From JBFLYZ01 sp040756415 (GTDB lineage Bacteria > Bacteroidota > Bacteroidia > JADZBD01), in contig JBFLYZ010000084.1 in the NCBI GenBank assembly GCA_040756415.1, forward strand, positions 1-13,220: a stretch of DNA of 13,220 nucleotides. Reading direction: 5' to 3'. Every line of letters begins with the position of its first letter. The stretch's first letter is position 1. The translations under genes were made by a program, and so were the position numbers. Below the pieces are notes generated by a model, which was not told the DNA's origin, did not search any database, and worked only from the letters and a program-made list of their open reading frames with translations. Of the stretch, positions 1 through 8,400 are shown one piece after another.

Positions 1-9
1 AAAGCTTAC

Positions 10-27
10 CCGGGGCCGGGGCCGGGG
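10..27. repeat. Three tandem CCGGGG hexamers
   Basis: The hexamer CCGGGG occurs three times without a break just upstream of the promoter-like box for the first gene. Each unit holds a run of four G on the plus strand. The array starts 9 bases from the window edge, so I can see where it ends but not what lies far upstream. It may be a chance GC-rich stretch, a relic of an upstream terminator stem, or a short slippage-prone repeat. No function is assigned. Confidence 0.6.
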
Positions 28-29
28 CG

Positions 30-37
30 TAATTTTG
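30..37 (+). promoter_or_regulatory. Bacteroidota -7 promoter box (TAATTTTG) for the CotH gene
   Basis: The octamer TAATTTTG matches the Bacteroidota -7 consensus TAnnTTTG at every fixed position. It lies 42 bases before the ATG at 80, which would give a leader of roughly 35-40 bases. A canonical TTG at -33 is not seen; only TTA at 6-8 lies at about the right distance (21-base spacer). The leader has no convincing Shine-Dalgarno sequence, which is usual in this phylum. The motif match is observed; promoter activity is inferred. Confidence 0.55.
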
Positions 38-79
38 GAGTGAAAATCAGGGAAGGATACAAGTAAAAACACAGGCACC

Positions 80-2143
80 ATGCTTAGAAAAATTACGCTC
101 ATTTTATTCTTTTTCCCCATCGCAGCGCAGGCCCAGGTATATAACGGCAGCGGAGGAGGGATACTTAACAACGGCCAGAAGACCTATTTCACGTTAAACG
201 TATCGGGCCTGCCCGCCCAGCTCAACGGCAGCTTCGGCATCGAAGAGGTAGCTTTCAACATCAGCCACCCCTCGGTTGACGAGCTGAGCGTTTTTTTGCA
301 ATCGCCCTGGGGGATGGTCGTAGAACTGACCGTGGGCAGCAGTTGCAGCGGCACCAACTATACCAATACGGCCGTAGAAAGCAGCACGGGCAATAATTCC
401 ATCACCCTGGCCAACGCGCCTTATACCGGCCTCTACAGGCCAGTGGGGTACCTGGGACGCTTCAATAACGGGCAGGCCGCCAACGGCAACTGGAAGCTGA
501 TCGTGCATGACTACCTGGCCTTTGTCAATTCGGGCAGCCTGGTGAACTGGAGCCTCAAATTCGGCAACTCGCCCCAGCCTTACGTCAACTTTACCGATTC
601 CAACCTGCCCATTATGATCATCAGCACGCCCGGCAACCAGCCTATTACCGACAATGAAATGCTGGTGACCATGGGCATTATCGACAACGGGCCCAGTAAC
701 CGGAATTATATAAGCGACCCGTGGAACGGCTACAACGCCAAGGCCATGATACACGTACGCGGTAACTCATCGGCCAACTTTGAAAAGAAGCCATACAAGT
801 TCGAGACCCGCAATGCGCAGGGCGGTGAGATGAACGCATCGCTGCTGGGCATGCCTGCTGAATCGGACTGGGTGCTCATCGCCTCGTACCAGGATAAGAC
901 CCTGCTGCGCAACCAGCTCGCCTATCACCTGTTCAGGCAGATGGGACATTACGCGGCACGCTTCCGCAACGTGGAGCTCGTGATCAACAACGAATACCAG
1001 GGCGTATACGCGCTCATGGAAAAACCCAAGCGCGATCCCAGCCGTATCGATATTGCCAAGCTCGAACCCAATGAGAATACCTACCCCGACATTACCGGGG
1101 GCTATATCGTGAAGATCGACCGGCCTGACGAGCCGGGATGGTACTCGCTCATGCCGGGGAACTCGCCCATGAACACCAAGTTCTATTATCAGTATGTCTA
1201 CCCGAAAGACTCCGATATCACCGTTCCGCAGAAAGCCTATATCAAAAGCGTGCTCGACAGCTTTGAAACGGTGATGAACTCGCCCAATTACGCCAACACG
1301 CTGACAGGTTATCCGAAGTACATCGATGTGGGCTCGTTCGTGGATTATTTCATCCTCAACGAGCTGAGCAAGAACGTTGACGCCTACCGGCTGAGCACCT
1401 ACCTGTATAAACAGAAAGTGACCGATGGCAATAAGATATTCATCGGCCCGGTATGGGATTTCGACCTGGCCTGGCACAACTGCGATTACGGCAATGCCTT
1501 TAGCCCCAACGGCTGGCAGTATCCCCTGCCCATCAACGACCTGCCCAGCCCCAAATGGTGGATCAGCTTCATGCAGGACAGCAATTTCACCAACGCGCTG
1601 TATTGCAGGTGGCAGGAGCTGCGCCAGACCATCCTGAGCAACAATTACATTTATGCCTTTATCGATTCTACCGCCAATGTGCTGAACGAATCGCAGCAGC
1701 GCAATTTCGTGCAGTGGCCCATACTTGGCGCCTACATCTACCCTAACCCGCAATACCAGCCGGGGGCCAGCTACCAGAGCGAGATCACCGACCTCAAGAA
1801 CTGGATCGCCAGCCGCATCGGATGGATGGACTGGGCCATACAGGGCAATTGTTTCCTGCTGCCTTCATCACAGCAGGAGATGCTGCCGGAGATCAGCGTA
1901 ATGGTCTACCCGAACCCCATGAAGAATTCAGCCACGTTCTCGATCTACCTGCCCCGTGAGGAAAAAGTGACCCTGAAAGTATATAACCTGATGGGTGATG
2001 AGATCGGCCTGCTGGCAGATGAGCGGAGGCCGGCCGGTGAGCTGAGGCTGGTCTTCAGCCGGCAGCAATTGCCCGCAGGGGTATATTTCTATCAACTGCA
2101 GGCGGGCAACCTCATGCGGACGGGTAAGATCGTTATGGAGTAA
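80..2143 (+). CDS. Exported CotH-type kinase-fold protein with P-domain and T9SS type A sorting domain
   Basis: The 687-residue product starts with a signal peptide (residues 1-18, ending A-Q-A before Gln19). Residues about 20-163 resemble a proprotein-convertase P-domain, a beta-sandwich often attached to secreted proteins. Residues about 168-590 match the CotH family, known from Bacillus spore-coat kinase CotH: RGNSS at 227-231, GMPAESDWVLIASYQDKTLLRN at 257-278 (split here only by description), the N-E-YQGVY...MEK block at 303-315, and GPVWDFD at 456-462, where D460 and D462 fit the catalytic acidic pair. Residues about 605-687 form a type A sorting domain (VYPNP at 609-613, ending in KIVME), so the protein should cross the outer membrane by T9SS and be cell-surface bound or released. 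Whether it phosphorylates anything outside the cell is unknown; CotH domains in bacterial secreted proteins may have other roles. The next gene converges on it. Family assignment is firm, activity is inferred. Confidence 0.93.
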   Translation: MLRKITLILFFFPIAAQAQVYNGSGGGILNNGQKTYFTLNVSGLPAQLNGSFGIEEVAFNISHPSVDELSVFLQSPWGMVVELTVGSSCSGTNYTNTAVESSTGNNSITLANAPYTGLYRPVGYLGRFNNGQAANGNWKLIVHDYLAFVNSGSLVNWSLKFGNSPQPYVNFTDSNLPIMIISTPGNQPITDNEMLVTMGIIDNGPSNRNYISDPWNGYNAKAMIHVRGNSSANFEKKPYKFETRNAQGGEMNASLLGMPAESDWVLIASYQDKTLLRNQLAYHLFRQMGHYAARFRNVELVINNEYQGVYALMEKPKRDPSRIDIAKLEPNENTYPDITGGYIVKIDRPDEPGWYSLMPGNSPMNTKFYYQYVYPKDSDITVPQKAYIKSVLDSFETVMNSPNYANTLTGYPKYIDVGSFVDYFILNELSKNVDAYRLSTYLYKQKVTDGNKIFIGPVWDFDLAWHNCDYGNAFSPNGWQYPLPINDLPSPKWWISFMQDSNFTNALYCRWQELRQTILSNNYIYAFIDSTANVLNESQQRNFVQWPILGAYIYPNPQYQPGASYQSEITDLKNWIASRIGWMDWAIQGNCFLLPSSQQEMLPEISVMVYPNPMKNSATFSIYLPREEKVTLKVYNLMGDEIGLLADERRPAGELRLVFSRQQLPAGVYFYQLQAGNLMRTGKIVME

Positions 2144-2192
2144 GTTCTTTGGTTGATCGGGGCAAGAAAGGGGATGATTCCCGTTGTTGAGG

Positions 2193-2218
2193 GCGCCATG
2201 CCGGAAGGCATCCAGCGC
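2193..2218. terminator. Possible hairpin between convergent genes
   Basis: In the 109-base gap between two convergent genes, ATGCC (2198-2202) and GGCAT (2207-2211) pair around a GGAA tetraloop, flanked by GCGC at 2193-2196 and 2215-2218 that can extend the stem across an asymmetric bulge. No T-run follows directly; an 8-T tract lies some 28 bases further on at 2247-2254, next to the stop of the minus-strand gene. It could end transcription from the left, but it is not a textbook intrinsic terminator. Confidence 0.3.
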
Positions 2219-2252
2219 GTAGGGAAGATAACGGGTAATGGTCTCCTTTTTT

Positions 2253-3905
2253 TTATCTGCGGATCAGCCTGAGCAGGCAGACCGGCCCTTCCTGCGATTC
2301 GATTCGCAGAAGGTAAATCCCGGGAGCATACGGGCCCAGGTCAAGAACATGCTTCTGCGTTTCTGCCATCCCCTCCCAAACACAACGCCCGAGCGGGTCA
2401 TGCACCGATAGCTTTGCCCCCGGCCGGGCACCGCGGAGCGAGAACAGGGCGCCAGAGGGATTGGGGTAAACAGAAAAATCCGGTCCGTCAGCAGCAGGTG
2501 CCGAGGTAAGGAGGCCGAGCTTGGCCGCGAAGACATCATGCGTATTGCCGGTATTATCCGCGTTGGTGAGGGTAAGCGGCCCGAAGCTGATACCCGCACT
2601 GGCGAAACCGCCCGCTGCGTACAGGTTGCCCGCAGGATCGAGCGCGATGGCATTGGCGAAATCATCGCCAGGCCCACCGTACGACCCGGCCCAGAGCACA
2701 GCGCCTGCCGAATCGTATTTGGCGATAAATACATCTTCATTTCCGGCAGCCGCATTGGTAAGCGAATAGGGCCCGAAGCTTACACCAGCGCTCATGTACA
2801 TGCCGCATGCCCAGGCGTTGCCGGCCGCATCGGCCAGAACGGAATAAGCGAAATCATTGTCGCTGCCCCCATGGCTTTTTGACCACATCACCGTGCCCGC
2901 TGTATCGTACTTCATTACGAACACATCGCCCATCCCGCTGTTGTTAAGCGTGGTGGAGCCAACCGTGAAAGAGGCGCTGTGGTAATGCCCCGTGATATAG
3001 ACCTCGCCATTCACCACCCGGCTGGCCCATACCGCATGGTCATTATCGCCCCCGCCTTCGCGGGTTGCCCAGATCACGTTGCCGGCCGCATCGTATTTCA
3101 CAAAGAAGATATCCGGGAAGCCAGGCCCCGCATTGGTAAGCGTGCTGCTTCCAAAGGTGATAGAGGCGCTGGCAAAGCCACCGGCCTGGTAGATACGCCC
3201 CAGCGCATCGATAGCGATCCCGTTCGGCAGGTCGTTATTCGCGCCTCCAGCGGTGCGTATCCATAGCTCATTGCCCGATGCATCGTATTTGGCCAAAAAA
3301 GCATCGATCGCTCCCGCGCTGCTTACAGTGGAAGAAGCGAAAGTGCAGGAAAGGCTGAATCCACCGGTAATGTACACATCGCCACCCGGCTGATCCGCGG
3401 CCACGCACTGCGGGAGGTCCCAGTCAGCGCCACCCGTCCGAACGGCCCACAGCACATTGCCGGCCGCATCATACTTTGCCAAAAAAATATCTCCCGATCC
3501 CGGACTCGCATTCACGAGCGTATATGAACCAAATGCGATAGACGCCCCGGAGAACCATCCGGTGACATACACGTTACCCGAAGCATCGGTAGCTACCGAA
3601 GTTGCCGCGTCATCGGCCGCGCTGCCTGCCGCGCGCGCCCACAGCACATTTCCCGAGGCATCGTATTTTACAAGAAAGATATCCGCACTGGCGGTAGAGA
3701 GGTTGGTAAGCGTGGTAGAGCCAAAAGCAATGGAAGCGCTGTAGAAGACTCCCGCGGAATAGACATCGCCCGAAGAGGAGGAGCATACGGAATAAGCATA
3801 ATCCGTGTTGGCGCCCCCAGCCCGCTGGGCCCAGACCCATGAAGGGGTTTGAGCGAACAGCGCTGTTGTAAAAAACGATGGGAAAAGAAACAGGAATTTC
3901 TTCAT
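2253..3905 (-). CDS. Exported SBBP seven-blade beta-propeller protein with T9SS type A sorting domain
   Basis: The 550-residue product has a clear signal peptide (MKKFLFLFPSFFTTALFA, cleavage before Gln19). Residues about 22-465 contain seven copies of a 62-64-residue motif of the form DxFLxKYDAxGNVLWAxxxGGxxxDxAxxVAxDxxGNVYxxGxF, with the Trp of each copy near residues 25, 89, 153, 215, 279, 341 and 405. This is the SBBP (beta-propeller) repeat, and seven copies fit one closed seven-blade propeller. Residues about 475-550 are a type A T9SS sorting domain (VYPNP at 479-483, GIYLLRI near 529-535). Such proteins are usually surface or secreted, and their ligands are mostly unknown; no catalytic motif is visible. 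The start is fixed by the signal peptide. The gene follows the propeller gene at 3955-5442 by 49 bases in the same direction and has its own -7 box in that gap. Confidence 0.92.
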   Translation of the reverse strand: MKKFLFLFPSFFTTALFAQTPSWVWAQRAGGANTDYAYSVCSSSSGDVYSAGVFYSASIAFGSTTLTNLSTASADIFLVKYDASGNVLWARAAGSAADDAATSVATDASGNVYVTGWFSGASIAFGSYTLVNASPGSGDIFLAKYDAAGNVLWAVRTGGADWDLPQCVAADQPGGDVYITGGFSLSCTFASSTVSSAGAIDAFLAKYDASGNELWIRTAGGANNDLPNGIAIDALGRIYQAGGFASASITFGSSTLTNAGPGFPDIFFVKYDAAGNVIWATREGGGDNDHAVWASRVVNGEVYITGHYHSASFTVGSTTLNNSGMGDVFVMKYDTAGTVMWSKSHGGSDNDFAYSVLADAAGNAWACGMYMSAGVSFGPYSLTNAAAGNEDVFIAKYDSAGAVLWAGSYGGPGDDFANAIALDPAGNLYAAGGFASAGISFGPLTLTNADNTGNTHDVFAAKLGLLTSAPAADGPDFSVYPNPSGALFSLRGARPGAKLSVHDPLGRCVWEGMAETQKHVLDLGPYAPGIYLLRIESQEGPVCLLRLIRR

Positions 3906-3909
3906 CTCA

Positions 3910-3917
3910 CAAAGCTA
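3910..3917 (-). promoter_or_regulatory. -7 promoter box (TAGCTTTG) four bases before a start codon
   Basis: On the minus strand TAGCTTTG matches the Bacteroidota -7 consensus TAnnTTTG exactly. Only four bases (TGAG) separate it from the ATG at 3905. If it is used, transcription would start at or right beside the start codon, giving a leaderless or nearly leaderless mRNA. No TTG -33 element is seen at the usual distance; TTACCC lies about 17-23 bases upstream. A chance match is possible. Confidence 0.4.
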
Positions 3918-3954
3918 CGAAAACGGAACGAAAAGGGTAACTGCAGGCATGCAC

Positions 3955-5442
3955 CTACCTGACCGAGAACTTGCCCGATACGAATGTTCCTTTGTCGGAA
4001 GCAAGCGTGTAAAAATATATCCCGGACGCAAGATGGCCCCGCTCCATCACAAAGCGAGTGCCGCTGAACATATGCTGTCCTAAAACCCTGCCCGAGGCAT
4101 CATAGATCTTCAGCACCATATCCCCCTGGATCGCTGAAGGAAGCTGGAAGGTGACGGCTTCAGAAGCGGGGTTCGGGAAAACCTTTACCTGAATATCCTC
4201 AGCGCTGATCTCACCATCGCCCAAAGCGCCCGTGATCTTGGCCCTGCGGTAGATCACCTGGTTACCCGCCACATTCTGATAGACGATGTGGAACGTGCCA
4301 TTATGGTAAGCAATATGGGGGGTGACCTGGTTACCCAGCACCGCGCTGTCGTTGATCATGACCGTATTGCCGAACCCGGCCGTACCGTTCAGCGAAACGC
4401 TGATAAAACAATCGGTGCCTGAGCCGTAGCGGTTATCGTCCCAGGCTATACCGATGGTATCTCCGTTGCCGGCAATGGACGGGTGGCGCTGCACCGTTCC
4501 GGGCGCAACGCTGGTATCCGCGTAGTAACTGTCACCGAACTGCAGGGTGTATGCATGCATGGTACCTATGTTGATGCGCGCAAAGCTGCCCGGGTCGCTC
4601 ATCCACACGCCTACGAGCGTATCGTTCCAGATATACGGCTCAGGGCCCTGTGAAGGGCAGCCATTGATATACCAGTACGAATAGTCGATGCGCACCGCGG
4701 TATCAAAGCTGTTACCGTAATTGGACGACACCGCGCAATAAATGTCGCGCAGGTTGTTGATGTTGTTGCGGTAAAGCATATAAACCATGGAATCTTTCAG
4801 CGCGATGGATGGCGGGCAGCACTCGCAGGGCTCGCCCGGGGCGGAATCGCTGGCCGATACCTCGGCAGCAAAGCTTTGCCCTCCATCGCCCGACTTATTG
4901 AACAGTTGCTGCGGAAAGCTCAGCGTACTGGTGCTGGTCTCGTAACAGAGATAGGGATCCCCGCCTGGCGCGATAGCTACAAAAGGAGAATAGGCGTATT
5001 TGTTCACATTGGGGTATTGGTTATCAGCGCGCACGGTATCGGAAAATGTAATTCCGCCATCGTAGGAATGGTGAACATAGATCTTGGTGATTACACCGGC
5101 CATGGAAAAATAGGTGATATAGACCGTATCGCCTTTCGCGGCTATATTGGGCCCATCGTTGGCATTGGTGTACGTGTTCAGCGCAGCGGGCGATACCTGC
5201 AAGGGTGTGGTGAAGCCGGTGCCGTTCCATTTGCTGACAAAGACCTTACCTCCCGGGCTGGGCTTGCCCCAACTGATAATGGGAATGCTGTCGTTGACAA
5301 GGGCAATGCGGGGTTTGGTGGAGTTATACGTTGTACCGCCCGCCACTACGATGGGAGGGGAAAGCTGCAGCACTGCGGATTGGGAAGCGGCCTGTACCGA
5401 GACAGCAAAAAGCGCGGACAAAAAGAAAAAACGAGCGACCAT
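3955..5442 (-). CDS. Exported Asp-box (BNR) beta-propeller protein with T9SS type A sorting domain
   Basis: The 495-residue product (numbered from the ATG at 5442) begins with the signal peptide MVARFFFLSALFAVSVQA, with Gln near the mature end. The frame is open up to an ATG at 5475, but that codon lies in the loop of an 11-bp inverted repeat and would add eleven poorly fitting residues, so I prefer 5442. Residues about 40-405 look like a sialidase-type propeller: Asp-box motifs SYDGGITF (about 126-133), SGDGGQSF (184-191) and a degenerate SNYGNSF (240-246). A C-E-C-C cluster sits at 206-209. I see no FRIP arginine motif, so sialidase activity is not supported and the protein is better called a BNR-repeat protein. 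Residues about 418-495 are a type A sorting domain (VFPNP, KIYDASGRV, SGIYFY). It lies between two other T9SS cargo genes in the same direction. Confidence 0.9.
   Translation of the reverse strand: MVARFFFLSALFAVSVQAASQSAVLQLSPPIVVAGGTTYNSTKPRIALVNDSIPIISWGKPSPGGKVFVSKWNGTGFTTPLQVSPAALNTYTNANDGPNIAAKGDTVYITYFSMAGVITKIYVHHSYDGGITFSDTVRADNQYPNVNKYAYSPFVAIAPGGDPYLCYETSTSTLSFPQQLFNKSGDGGQSFAAEVSASDSAPGEPCECCPPSIALKDSMVYMLYRNNINNLRDIYCAVSSNYGNSFDTAVRIDYSYWYINGCPSQGPEPYIWNDTLVGVWMSDPGSFARINIGTMHAYTLQFGDSYYADTSVAPGTVQRHPSIAGNGDTIGIAWDDNRYGSGTDCFISVSLNGTAGFGNTVMINDSAVLGNQVTPHIAYHNGTFHIVYQNVAGNQVIYRRAKITGALGDGEISAEDIQVKVFPNPASEAVTFQLPSAIQGDMVLKIYDASGRVLGQHMFSGTRFVMERGHLASGIYFYTLASDKGTFVSGKFSVR
4816..4827 (-). 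other. Cys-Glu-Cys-Cys motif in the BNR propeller protein
   Basis: Codons for residues 206-209 of the product give C-E-C-C, followed by two prolines and shortly by an LYRNN-N-RDIY segment just before the third Asp-box. Three cysteines within four residues in an exported protein are unusual and suggest a disulfide knot or a metal site. I recall similar CxCC blocks in other BNR-type exported proteins, but cannot confirm this here. Confidence 0.5.
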
Positions 5443-5457
5443 GGCAGAACAGCAGTT

Positions 5458-5488
5458 TATAAAGACGCCCGGCATGAGCGTCTTTATA
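5458..5488 (-). terminator. Perfect 11-bp inverted repeat, likely terminator between two cargo genes
   Basis: TATAAAGACGC (5458-5468) and GCGTCTTTATA (5478-5488) are perfect reverse complements separated by 9 bases. The element lies directly after the stop codon (5502-5500) of the metzincin-like gene and before the preferred start (5442) of the BNR-propeller gene. An A/T-rich tract of about 20 bases lies between the stop and the stem, so in the plus direction the stem is followed by a T-rich tract, while in the minus direction only the short T/A end of the stem itself follows. Position favours a terminator or processing hairpin for the upstream gene; an operator-like palindrome is the alternative. 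Confidence 0.55.
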
Positions 5489-5499
5489 CCGTATTATTT

Positions 5500-8400
5500 T
5501 TATTTTTTAATCATTTTTCTTGCATGTATTCCCTCTGACGTTTCGATATAAACGAGATAAATGCCGGGTACCAGGTCGGCCAGGTTAAGCTGAACCTCGC
5601 TACCCGAACAGGCAACCGAGTACACTTTGTCGCCCATAATGTTCATCACAGTAATGCCTGTAATAGGGCTTCCTGCTTTGATGCTTACCATATCGGCAAA
5701 GGGATTGGGGAAAACATTTATCAGTGTCTCCTGCTCATCGTGAAGCAAATAAACTCGCAGGTCATCCATCGGCACCGAGTTGGCAGGAGTGGTCACAGTA
5801 CACACCGGGCCGTAGCTGCCCCATACGCCACCGACATAAGCCCTTACCTCTACAGAATAGGATGAACTCAACTGAACACCGGTTACCCAGCTCATGGCAA
5901 AGTTGGTCAGGTTATTACCCCTGGTGTAAACATAATTCGTCAGGTTGGGGCCATTCAGGCGATACTGGTAATTGCTGGCGCCTATAACCGCATCGCAGTT
6001 TACCTGTTGGCTCATTGTCGACAAAGTGATGCCGCAGTAAGGAGCAGATAGCTGTGTGGTTGGGAAAGCCGGAGTGGTCAGGTTGCAGGCGGCACCATAC
6101 GCGCTCCAAATCCCGCCTACGTAAGAGCGAACTTCTACGGAATAGGTACCACCGTACTGCGCCCCGGTCACCCAGCTCATCGCAAAATTGGTCAGGTTAT
6201 TGCCCCTGGTGTAAACATAATTTGTCAGGCCGGGTCCATTCAGGCGATACTGGTAATTGCTGGCGCCTGTTACCGCATCGCAATAAACCTGCTGGCTAAG
6301 GCTAGATAAGGTGATGCCGCAGTAAGCGGGCTGCAACTGGGTAGAGGGAATCACGGCTGGAGTGGTAAGGGTGCACACGGTGCTGTAAGCACCCCATGTG
6401 GTTCCTACCCTAGCGCGCACCTCTACCGAATACGTTGCGCCATACTGCACACCGGGGATAAGGGTAAGGTCGAAATTCGTAAGATAATTGCCTCTGGTAT
6501 AAACATAGTTGCTCACATTAGTGCCATTCACTCTGTACTGGTAATTATTCGCATTGGTAACAGCCACACAGTAAACCTGTTGATTGAGCGAAGTAAGTGT
6601 AATACCGCAGTAGGCAGGGGCTAGCTGGGTATTCGGCACCCCGCAATTCATACCTACTGTTATGTTACCACTCACCGTGCAGCCGTTATTATCGGTGACC
6701 ATACAGGTATAGGTAGCAGCAGAAAGGCCTGTTGCGGTTTGTATTGTTTGACCGCCCGGTGTCCAGACGTAGGTATAAGGAGAGGTACCGCCAGATGGCG
6801 TAGCGGTTGCGGTACCGTCATTGTTTGCGCAGGTGGCATCGGTCTTCGACATAGTGACCGAAAGTGCGGAAGGCTGGGTTACGTTAAAGCTGTTCTGTAC
6901 GGTACATCCGTTTGCATCGGTAACAGTTACCGAGTAAGTGCCCGCTGTAAGCGAAGTGCGGTCCTCCGTGGTCTGGCCCGAAGGATTCCACAGGAAAGTA
7001 TAAGGAGATTGGCCGCCAGAAGGGCTCAGGTTGATCGCTCCATTGCTCCCGCCATTGCATGAAACATGTGTTACGGTGCCGCTGGCGGAAGGATTGGCGT
7101 TAACGGTAATATATCCGTTTACCGTTTTGGTATCGCTGCCGCTGCCGTTCGTAGCTACAAGGGTTACCGCATAGGTTCCGGGCGTATTATAGGTAACGCT
7201 TGGGTTCTGAGAGGTGGAAGATGAGGGTGTCCCGCCCGCAAAGGTCCAGGCCCACGATGTTGGTGTATTGGTGCTCAGGTCAGAAAACGACACTGTACCA
7301 CCAGCACACAGGTTGGTTGGCGTCCCCGAAAAATCCGCAACAGGCGGAGAGCCGCAACTGTTAACCGTGATGTACCCGCTTACAGTTTTGGTGTCGCTTC
7401 CACCGGCATTAGTGGCCACGAGGGTGACTGCGTAAGTGCCCGGGGTGTTATAGGTTATGGTCGGATTCTGGGCGGTTGACGATGAAGGGGTGCCCCCGGT
7501 GAACGTCCATGCCCAGGAGGTGGGCGCGTTGGTGCTCAGGTCGGTAAATGAAACCGTGTTACCCGCACAAAGCGTAGTAGGTGAGCCGGAAAAATCCGCA
7601 ACGGGCGGAGTAATGCAGGAATAGTTGCTCATTGCTCCCGGCCCGCACACATTGGCAACGATGCTCTTTGCCTGCACGTAATCACCACCCGCCTGATCAT
7701 TGGTACCGAGCGAACGGTTGGATGATCCGTTAGAAATAGCATAATGCATAATGGCTCCGGGGCTGATCACATGCCCCAACTGATGGCCGTGGCCCAGCTC
7801 ATGAACAGCCACCGTTTCAAAGTCGTATTCGCTTCCCGATGGCGCGGCAGGGCCATATTCCCAGGTAAGAGGAGAAATATTGCTTCCATCATCAAAGATG
7901 ATATCAAGCTCGTTTACATACCAGATAATGGTCGGACCACTGGCGCAACCCGACCAGTAACTGTAACAAACGCCAAGTATGCCGGCCGAGAGCGGTGCGG
8001 TATTATCGAAGCAGATGATATTCGTGCCATCGCTAACCGCATCGTTGATCGATGTGGTGGCGCCAATAGTCCAGTTCACACCGGTGTTACACCTCCAGGT
8101 ATCGAATGCCCTCAGGAAAGAGGCCTTGGCAGAAGCGTTGCCGTCAAAGCCCGTATTCATTCTCCAGGTATAGCCCCCGCTGCCATTGTCGTTGATGTGA
8201 TCGGTCTCGTAGGCTATGGTGCCGCTGCCGGGATCGAAATCAACGTTCAGGTGCGCGTAACTTACGGTAAGCGTTTGAGAACTGGTAAAGGTTTGACCCT
8301 GGACAACCTGGATAGTTCCCGTGCCCGCGTTCTGCGGCACCTCCACCACGATCTGGGTGTTGCTCCATGAAACGTATTGCGAGGCAAGAGGGGTAATGGT

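Noticed and set aside
767..1753. A 328-codon open frame on the minus strand opposite the CotH gene
   Set aside because: It is a shadow of the plus-strand codon pattern: no recognisable domain, no start signal, and it lies fully inside a gene with clear family blocks.
2253..3905. Repeats within this gene as a mobile or satellite element
   Set aside because: The 62-64-codon periodicity is explained by the seven SBBP propeller blades.
3955..5475. Sialidase activity for the Asp-box protein
   Set aside because: Asp-boxes are structural and occur in many propellers. No FRIP arginine motif or clear catalytic Tyr/Glu pair could be located.
4876..5538. A 220-codon plus-strand frame across the BNR-propeller start
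   Set aside because: It crosses the inverted repeat and the end of another gene, has no domain signal, and is opposed by a well-supported minus-strand gene.
7744..8370. A 208-codon open frame on the plus strand inside the protease gene
   Set aside because: The minus-strand frame encodes the zinc motif and neighbouring domains. The plus frame is low in hydrophobic order and resembles no family.
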